From NCBI GenBank assembly GCA_902540655.1, contig CACBNQ010000005.1, positions 1-64,000 on the forward strand: a stretch of 64,000 nt of DNA, in the 5' to 3' direction. Origin of the DNA: an uncultured Alphaproteobacteria bacterium. Its GTDB lineage: Bacteria > Pseudomonadota > Alphaproteobacteria > Rhodobacterales > Rhodobacteraceae. Position numbers and translations under genes: made by a program. A model generated the notes under the pieces. That model had not been told where the DNA came from. It searched no databases and was given only the letters and a program-made list of their open reading frames with translations. Positions 57,603 through 64,000 of the stretch are shown in pieces; within the stretch, counting starts at the first letter, position 1; each line of letters starts with the position of its first letter.

Positions 57603-60601
57603 GAACCAATTCCAAGAATTTGGAATATAGCTCTAATGTCTTCTATTTCTTTCAATCTTTGAGCTGTTGATAGAGCATTGTTAAGTACTAAATTTTCTGT
57701 TGAACCTCTAGTTTCTTCGTTTGATGCATCTATATCGATAGAAACCGAAGCCATTTGTACAGAGCTATTATCAACTGTCTCGTTTCCAAGTTCATTTAGC
57801 ATTTTTTCAATAGTGTCATCTAATATATTATTAGTAGCCTCAGTTGTTTCAGCTACCAATTGAAGCTCTTCTTCGGCCATGTTTGGGACGTTTGCCAGTA
57901 TAGAGGTTGAGGTAAGCGGTTCCGAACTTGAGTTTTGTGGTGGCAACTCAAAATTAAACTTTTCAAGTCGAGAGCTTAAAGATCTCGGCTGATAGCTCCT
58001 GTTTAGTCGCTTCTCTTCCAAAAGTTTTTCTTCCAACGCTTTGGCTATACTTTCGCCTATACCAACATTTACTTCGACAACGGGAAGAGTATTATCGAGG
58101 GCTTGCTCGCCTTCAGTTGAGATGTTGGCGGAGATATTTATAAAATTAATTGCCTCTGAAAAGCGCTTAATTTGATCTAGTACTTTTTGACTTTTGCTGG
58201 ACTCAAACAAAGCGTTCGAGGAATTGGGATCTACTTCTTTAGGTTCAATTAGAAGACTTGATAGGCCTTGATTACCCCCATCAGAGCCGAGCAGAGAGAC
58301 GATGGCCATTATGTCTTTCTGTAATTGAACTTGCTCAAGTACTTGGTCAGCATTTTTTACCTTGAGCGAAAAATCAATTTCCTGATTCCCTAATTTTTCA
58401 AAACCTAATTCAGTTAAATCTGTAGAGAATTTATACAAGATAAGGTTATATAATTTTATTAGGTCTTCCTGAGGTAAATTCGAGCTGAGCAATAAATTTA
58501 ATTCTGTTGCATTACTTATTTTGGCAAACTCTTTATCTAGAAACTCTTTTGGATCTCCTATTAACTCGGATTTTTCTGTAGAATTCGCTGAATTTATTAA
58601 TAAGTCTATCAACCTGTTTGAAATATTTGGAAATTCTTTCTGAATGTTTCTCTTGGTCTCCAATAACAACTTTGTTGGCCCCTTCTGCACTTCATTTAGA
58701 AAAATATTCAACTTTATCATTGCCTCTATTCCTGGGTCCAAGGCCGGAGGTGCGTCTTCGTCATGCTTCGGGTTGGTTGGCTCTTCTTTTTTTCTTTTAA
58801 TTTCTTCAACTTTTTTAGATAGTGCCTTCGCTTCTTCCTCTGGTATTGCTACAACAACCACTTCGTCTGGAAACGTCTCTGCAGGAGCAGGCTCAACGTT
58901 ATAATTATAATCACCATCGGATCCTACAGGCATAACTATCTGTGAAGGTAAAAAGTTTGAAGCTGTTGCTTGAACATAAACTGTTGTTACATAAACCTTG
59001 ATTTCCCCGCTTGGTAACGTCACAGCTTCTTCTCCGGGTCCAAGGTAGATTGTATTTTCATTTTCGGAAGATGAGCTATCCGCTGTATTATTTTCTGGCG
59101 TATCGGAAGTTATGTCGGCAACAACTGGATTTTCTGGGACTGGCCTATCAATAAAAAATAAGTCTTCGCTATTATGATTTGCTAGATAAGTGTCTGTGGG
59201 TCGCACAAAGAATTCGACAATGTCCCCATTAGAAAGGTTTATATATTCGTTCCCATCAGCACTTTTCAACTTAACAAAACCCATTTCTGGGGATACTGAC
59301 AACCCATCTTGGGTATCGTATAATTCTTTGTAATCAATAGCTAGACTATTAGGATTTCTAGCATTGTTTGCGTTATTAATTGTTGTTAGGCCTTCGGATA
59401 TCACATTTTCCCCGTTGGCTATTACGTCCGGGGCCAGATTTACAAGGTTATCCTTGCTGCTGGCTAAATACTCAAAAATATCTTCTCCTCCATACACAAT
59501 TTTAATGTTACCCCCAGTATTTGTTTTTACTATGTTTAGGGCGGTAGAGTCTGATTTAAAAGTTTGTGTCACTACAACTCCAGTATCTGTTACGCTATCT
59601 AATGTAAATTCAATCGGAGTGGTGTTATTTTGGTCAGTATATTGTAGATTTGTTATCGTATTTGTTTGGTTCCTATTTTCAATAATTGTTTTGAAATTAC
59701 CTGAACCATCATTATTATGATTAGAAAAAGTCGTTTGGCTCGTCCCGTCATCATTAGTAAGTGTAGTTAAACTAATGCCGTCATCATAATAATAGGAACT
59801 AGTAATTTCGTTGTCAGCATTTACTGTCTGAGAGTAATTTTCGTTTGATCCATCATAAAAAGACGTATACACGGATCCATCAACATTATTGTTGGTTGAG
59901 TAGGAATATCTAGTATCTGGATCAACAAAATATCTTGATGTATAACCATCTGAACCAGCATATGTAGACGCTAAAACATCTAACTCGTCATCAATAAAAA
60001 AAGATTTGTATACGGACCCATCTTGATAAATATGATCTTTTGCATCTACGCCACTGTCACTAAGATATTCTATTTCTGTTGTGCCATAATCATATATTGT
60101 TTCAATTTTATCTGGTGCTCCAGAATTAAAATATTCGGTCACTTGTGTGCCTAAAGCATTATCAGTGTAAGTATTGACATAAGTTCCATCTTCGGCATCA
60201 CTATTTCCATTCTTTATAACAGGAAAAAACTCACCACTATCATTTTCAGCCAAGTCATTAATTACAAATGCTGGTATTTCTATGCTAAAGGAGGTGCCTA
60301 AGTCATTGGTAAGTGAAAATTCGCTGCCGTAGTCGGTGCGCCCAAAAATTGTTGGTTCACCACTCGCATTTTCAATTGTTTCTCCTAAGGAGTTTAAAAT
60401 GTCATTTACCGAAAACTTAAAAACATCAATAGCAGTCGTGCCGTCAGCGTTGTCCGAAGTTTGGTTATCTAATATTCTTTGAGCCATTGTGGAATATGAG
60501 AATTGCTGAGCATAAGCCGAAATTTGTGAAGTGGAAAGAAGGATAGAACCAATAAAATAGAACAGAGCAAACCTGTAAATAATGCCTTTCACTTGTTTCA
60601 T
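57599..60601 (-). CDS. large secreted protein with Asp/Tyr/Ser/Thr-rich imperfect repeats, unknown function
   Basis: ORF 1000 aa; N-terminal signal peptide ending ISAYAQQ. Repeats of the type DGSVYKSFFIDDE / DGSVYTSFYDGSN / DGYTSRYFVDPDT / DGTSQTTFSNHNN. Confidence 0.8.
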   Translation of the reverse strand: MKQVKGIIYRFALFYFIGSILLSTSQISAYAQQFSYSTMAQRILDNQTSDNADGTTAIDVFKFSVNDILNSLGETIENASGEPTIFGRTDYGSEFSLTNDLGTSFSIEIPAFVINDLAENDSGEFFPVIKNGNSDAEDGTYVNTYTDNALGTQVTEYFNSGAPDKIETIYDYGTTEIEYLSDSGVDAKDHIYQDGSVYKSFFIDDELDVLASTYAGSDGYTSRYFVDPDTRYSYSTNNNVDGSVYTSFYDGSNENYSQTVNADNEITSSYYYDDGISLTTLTNDDGTSQTTFSNHNNDGSGNFKTIIENRNQTNTITNLQYTDQNNTTPIEFTLDSVTDTGVVVTQTFKSDSTALNIVKTNTGGNIKIVYGGEDIFEYLASSKDNLVNLAPDVIANGENVISEGLTTINNANNARNPNSLAIDYKELYDTQDGLSVSPEMGFVKLKSADGNEYINLSNGDIVEFFVRPTDTYLANHNSEDLFFIDRPVPENPVVADITSDTPENNTADSSSSENENTIYLGPGEEAVTLPSGEIKVYVTTVYVQATASNFLPSQIVMPVGSDGDYNYNVEPAPAETFPDEVVVVAIPEEEAKALSKKVEEIKRKKEEPTNPKHDEDAPPALDPGIEAMIKLNIFLNEVQKGPTKLLLETKRNIQKEFPNISNRLIDLLINSANSTEKSELIGDPKEFLDKEFAKISNATELNLLLSSNLPQEDLIKLYNLILYKFSTDLTELGFEKLGNQEIDFSLKVKNADQVLEQVQLQKDIMAIVSLLGSDGGNQGLSSLLIEPKEVDPNSSNALFESSKSQKVLDQIKRFSEAINFINISANISTEGEQALDNTLPVVEVNVGIGESIAKALEEKLLEEKRLNRSYQPRSLSSRLEKFNFELPPQNSSSEPLTSTSILANVPNMAEEELQLVAETTEATNNILDDTIEKMLNELGNETVDNSSVQMASVSIDIDASNEETRGSTENLVLNNALSTAQRLKEIEDIRAIFQILGIGS

Positions 60602-60683
60602 ACTACTCTCAACAGTTTAATTTAGTCTCTAGTAATATAATTCGACAAATTTAGGTAAAATAATAGAAAAAACTTTGTTTGTT

Positions 60684-60944
60684 TTATATACTCTTCGCTT
60701 TCAACCAATAAGAACTAACACAGCTTTCAATCCTGAGATGGTCGTCATTTCGTATCTTTTTCTGACACTCTGAATAGTGATATTTTTCTTGAGTTTCTTT
60801 AGTAGTCGTTCGGTAAAACAATTTCGAACCAGGTGTGCCGAGATAATAATCCTCTGTAAATAACCGATTAATATCATTGTCCATATTGTTGCTTGAACAA
60901 GACGCAATCAAAAGTAAGGAAATACCCGTAATAATTTTTTTCAT
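60684..60944 (-). CDS. small lipoprotein
   Basis: ORF track 60684..60974; start refined to MKKIITGISLLLIASCSSNN, a lipobox-like LIASC. Confidence 0.7.
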   Translation of the reverse strand: MKKIITGISLLLIASCSSNNMDNDINRLFTEDYYLGTPGSKLFYRTTTKETQEKYHYSECQKKIRNDDHLRIESCVSSYWLKAKSI

Positions 60945-60980
60945 AAATGGGGATGTGCACTTTTCATGCCACACTTATAA

Positions 60981-61055
60981 TGGTGCTGCCGGAGAGATTT
61001 GAACTCTCGGCCTCTCCCTTACCAAGGGAGTGCTCTACCCCTGAGCTACGGCAGC
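60981..61055 (-). tRNA. tRNA-Thr (GGT)
   Basis: Reverse strand GCTGCCGTAGCTCAGGGGTAGAGCACTCCCTTGGTAAGGGAGAGGCCGAGAGTTCAAATCTCTCCGGCAGCACCA; anticodon loop TTGGTAA. Confidence 0.95.
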
Positions 61056-61124
61056 AAGTAACCCTTTAGTTTTTTTTTGTTGTATTATATACATATAGGA
61101 TGCCTGTAAAGTAAAGGGTTTTAA

Positions 61125-61262
61125 GTGGCTAAGGATTCAAGAAAAAAGGGCAAAAAAGTTAATGATCAGAAAAAAACAACAAAGCTGACTAGGGAAGATA
61201 GGTTGGCTAATGCACTGAAAAAAAATATTAAGTTAAGAAAAGAAAATAAAAATAATTGTTGA
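61125..61262 (+). CDS. 45-aa basic small protein upstream of murA
   Basis: GTG start: VAKDSRKKGKKVNDQKKTTKLTREDRLANALKKNIKLRKENKNNC*. Too short for the ORF track; resembles alphaproteobacterial small proteins with RLAxALRxNLxRRK. Confidence 0.6.
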   Translation: MAKDSRKKGKKVNDQKKTTKLTREDRLANALKKNIKLRKENKNNC

Positions 61263-61273
61263 TAGGAATTTAA

Positions 61274-62539
61274 TTGAAAGAGAAGATTTTTATTGAAGGT
61301 GGGAGAAGGCTCTCGGGCTACATACCTATATCTGGCGCAAAAAACTCTTGTCTTACATTGATGCCATTATCACTGTTAAGTGAAAGTGATTTAACTCTAA
61401 AAAATGTGCCTGTTTTATCAGATGTTGAGACGATGAAAGCATTACTTGAAAGTCTTGGCTGTGTAGTAAGTTATCAAAAGTCGGACAAGATACTTAATCT
61501 CAGAATGTCTGATAAGCCTTTATTTTTGGCAGACTATGAAATAGTAAAAAAGATGAGAGCTTCCATCCTAGTTCTTGGACCACTATTAGCGAGGTTTGGT
61601 GAAGCGGTGGTTGCTCTTCCGGGAGGCTGTGCAATAGGTGCGAGGCCTGTTAACCTACACTTGATGGCGCTTGAAGCACTTGGAGCAAGCTTTTCAATTG
61701 AAAATGGTTATGTCAAAGGAAAAGTGGCTAGTTCTTTAAAAGGGTGCAAAATTAAATTTCCATTTGCCTCGGTAGGGGCCACTGCTAACACGATTATGGC
61801 AGCTGTTCTTGCTAAAGGAACGACAGAGTTGGTTAACGTTGCCAGAGAACCGGAAATAATAGATTTGTGTACGTGCTTGAAATCAATGGGCTGTAATATT
61901 GAAGGTGAGGGTGAGCGCACTATTGTGATTGAGGGAGTAAATAGCTTGGGAGGAACGATTCATAATGTTGTGATGGATAGAATTGAGCTTGGTACATATA
62001 TGATCGCAGGGGCTATTTCTGACGGAGATATAAAGCTAACTGGGGGTAACGTTTCTTTACTTGAACAGTTCATTGAAAAACTGTTTGAGATAGGAGTAGA
62101 GATCAATCAATATAAAGATTATTTGCGGGTACGGAGAATAACAAACGCATCCATAAAATCTACTAATATCATTACCGAGCCCTTCCCCGGATTTCCAACA
62201 GATCTACAAGCACAAATGATGGCCTTATTGTCTATTGTCAATGGAGTTTCAAAAATTGAGGAAAAAATTTTTGAGAACCGATTTATGCATGTACCAGAGC
62301 TTATCAGAATGGGAGCCAATATAGAGATAAACGGTCGAAAAGCCATAATATCTGGAGTTGATAAGCTCAAAGGAGCACCAGTTAAAGCTACAGATCTTCG
62401 GGCATCAGTTTCACTAGTATTGGCCGGCCTAGCTGCTGAGGGGCAAACTGAAATTGATAAAATCCATCATATAGACAGAGGATACGAAGATATTATACAA
62501 AAACTTGAGTCCTGTGGCGCTTCTATAAAAAGGATCTAG
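61274..62539 (+). CDS. murA: UDP-N-acetylglucosamine 1-carboxyvinyltransferase
   Basis: ORF 421 aa (TTG start); GYIPISGAKNSCLTLMPLSLL, LPGGCAIGARPVNLHLMALEALGA, PFPGFPTDLQAQMMALL. Confidence 0.97.
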   Translation: MKEKIFIEGGRRLSGYIPISGAKNSCLTLMPLSLLSESDLTLKNVPVLSDVETMKALLESLGCVVSYQKSDKILNLRMSDKPLFLADYEIVKKMRASILVLGPLLARFGEAVVALPGGCAIGARPVNLHLMALEALGASFSIENGYVKGKVASSLKGCKIKFPFASVGATANTIMAAVLAKGTTELVNVAREPEIIDLCTCLKSMGCNIEGEGERTIVIEGVNSLGGTIHNVVMDRIELGTYMIAGAISDGDIKLTGGNVSLLEQFIEKLFEIGVEINQYKDYLRVRRITNASIKSTNIITEPFPGFPTDLQAQMMALLSIVNGVSKIEEKIFENRFMHVPELIRMGANIEINGRKAIISGVDKLKGAPVKATDLRASVSLVLAGLAAEGQTEIDKIHHIDRGYEDIIQKLESCGASIKRI

Positions 62540-63840
62540 TGATGAACAATTTTTTCTTTTACAAAGACTCAAACTTTTTAATTAATTTTAAAAAGTTTTT
62601 ACGGTCGAGAGAACAAACTAATAATAAAGTCGTGGAAACGGTGAGCAGAGTGCTTAACGATGTTAAAGTCAACAAAGACTCAGCCGTTTTAAAGTACACG
62701 AGAAAGTTTGATAACATAAATCTCGAAGATGTAGGATTATATTATAAGCCAAATGAAATTAGAGAAAGCATAGACAATTCTAGTCCTAAAGATAGAGATG
62801 CCATAGAGCTGTCTATATCTCGAATTCAGGAATTTCATGAAAAACAAATGCCTTCAAACCTAAATTGGAAAGATGATTTAGGAATTGAACTAGGGTGGGT
62901 ATGGAAGCCGATAGATAGGGTTGGAGTATATGTTCCAGGCGGCAAAGCCTCATATCCTTCTTCAGCTATCATGAATATTGTGCCCGCAAAAGTCGCTGGA
63001 GTCAGTGATATTATACTTGCATCGCCTAGTGCAAATGGGATCTATAACCCACTTATGCTTTATGCATCATTTTCAATGGGTATAAAAAAAATATTGCGTG
63101 TGGGAGGTGCTCAAGCTATTGCCGCTCTGGCGTTCGGAACGGAGTCAATTAAAAAGGTTAATAAGATTACGGGGCCAGGAAATGAATATGTTGCTGAAGC
63201 CAAAAGGCAAGTTTTTGGTAAGGTTGGCATAGACTCTGTGGCTGGACCATCAGAAGTTTTACTGATTTGTGATAAAAGCATGCCAGAAAAAATTGCAGCT
63301 ATAGACTTATTAGCGCAATCTGAACATGATGAAAACGCCCAATCGATTTTAATTACAAACGATAAAGAATATGCCTTAAGAGTTGAGAAAGAAATTGAAA
63401 ATTATTTAAAGAATTTGAAAAGGAGAGAAGTTGCTAGCCTTAGTTGGAATAAATTTGGGGCAATAGTTATCGTTCCTGACTTCAAAAAATCAATTGAAGT
63501 TTCAAACCTAATTGCTCCAGAACACTTACAACTTTGTTTTGAAAATGCTGAGAAATATTTAAATTTTATAAAAAATGCCGGATCAGTCTTCCTAGGTTAT
63601 TGGTCTCCCGAAGCGATGGGTGATTATATTACTGGTTCAAATCACGTTTTGCCTACCAACGGAACAGCAAAGTTTTCTTCATCACTATCCGTGTTTGACT
63701 TCATGAAAAGAGTTTCCGTTACAAGAGTGAATGAGAAGGGGTTCAAGAGGCTTGGCCCTTCAGTTGTAAGACTAGCTGATTCAGAGGGACTTCAGGCGCA
63801 CTCCCTATCTGTATCCGAGCGGCTTAAGGGCCTTAAATAA
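62539..63840 (+). CDS. hisD: histidinol dehydrogenase
   Basis: ORF 433 aa; VGVYVPGGKASYPSSAIMNIVPAKVAGV, ITGPGNEYVAEAKRQVFGKVGIDSVAGPSE, LLAQSEHDENAQSILIT. Confidence 0.97.
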   Translation: MMNNFFFYKDSNFLINFKKFLRSREQTNNKVVETVSRVLNDVKVNKDSAVLKYTRKFDNINLEDVGLYYKPNEIRESIDNSSPKDRDAIELSISRIQEFHEKQMPSNLNWKDDLGIELGWVWKPIDRVGVYVPGGKASYPSSAIMNIVPAKVAGVSDIILASPSANGIYNPLMLYASFSMGIKKILRVGGAQAIAALAFGTESIKKVNKITGPGNEYVAEAKRQVFGKVGIDSVAGPSEVLLICDKSMPEKIAAIDLLAQSEHDENAQSILITNDKEYALRVEKEIENYLKNLKRREVASLSWNKFGAIVIVPDFKKSIEVSNLIAPEHLQLCFENAEKYLNFIKNAGSVFLGYWSPEAMGDYITGSNHVLPTNGTAKFSSSLSVFDFMKRVSVTRVNEKGFKRLGPSVVRLADSEGLQAHSLSVSERLKGLK

Positions 63841-63849
63841 GAAATTGTA

Positions 63850-64000
63850 ATGTCGAAACTCGTCTCAATAAGTATTACACAAGATGATTTTAATTTGCCT
63901 ACTCCCGAAGTTTTGCAAGAGCAAAATCTCGCTATTTATGACTTGGAGCAGAAAAATTTTTTTCAGCTACTTGGCTTTGAGTCTTATGAAGAGTTTAAAT
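63850..64000 (+). CDS. UPF0262-like protein (truncated by window edge)
   Basis: My own translation: MSKLVSISITQDDFNLPTPEVLQEQNLAIYDLEQKNFFQLLGFESYEEFK...; placement after hisD fits alphaproteobacterial UPF0262. Confidence 0.75.
   Translation, partial: MSKLVSISITQDDFNLPTPEVLQEQNLAIYDLEQKNFFQLLGFESYEEFK

Noticed and set aside
57678-59720. Plus-strand ORFs within the 1000-aa secreted protein (57678..57863, 58618..58904, 59364..59720)
   Set aside because: Antisense to a long ORF with a signal peptide; Ser/Val-rich composition is the expected mirror of the sense codons.
1-64000. CRISPR arrays, insertion sequences, prophage or toxin-antitoxin modules
   Set aside because: Reading both strands I saw no regularly spaced repeats, transposase/integrase or phage structural genes; tRNA genes show no adjacent integrase.

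Overview
This is a 64 kb AT-rich bacterial chromosomal window. It is probably alphaproteobacterial, inferred from the murA-hisD-UPF0262 order, DUF2783, and an EPS-type MarR regulator beside a NusG/RfaH-like gene. Left flank (1-8.3 kb): a partial acyl-CoA synthetase that the ORF track misses because it runs off the edge, a GC-rich structured intergenic element, and a homogentisate-degradation cluster (hmgA, fahA, an MBL-fold protein, an FAD monooxygenase, DUF2783). Centre (8.7-45.7 kb): a ~37 kb surface-glycan locus entirely on the minus strand. It begins with an EPS-type MarR regulator preceded by an ops/JUMPstart-like element, with a NusG/RfaH-like gene divergently upstream. It encodes nucleotide-sugar enzymes (galU, manB, manC, ugd, two epimerases), a NeuB/nonulosonate-type module that includes a cytoplasmic sialidase-like protein, an ABC half-transporter, a Wzy-like protein, glycosyltransferases, and a carbamoyltransferase/DUF5989/SxtJ/SGNH tailoring cassette. 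Gene remnants also lie inside it: a frameshifted methyltransferase, a decayed second ugd, and a possible aminotransferase tail. Right flank (46-64 kb): tRNA-Met, moaA, glmU, a HAD phosphatase, an OM-barrel-like protein, tRNA-Gly, crotonase, EamA, P450, an ABC exporter with an altered signature motif, acyl-CoA ligase, a 1000-aa secreted repeat protein, a lipoprotein, tRNA-Thr, a 45-aa ORF, murA, hisD and the start of a UPF0262 gene. All family names come from reading motifs; no database search was run. The best candidates for undescribed biology are the nonulosonate module with its embedded sialidase-like gene, the carbamoyltransferase-DUF5989-SxtJ-SGNH cassette, the structured RNA candidate near 1.78 kb, and the 1000-aa secreted repeat protein.
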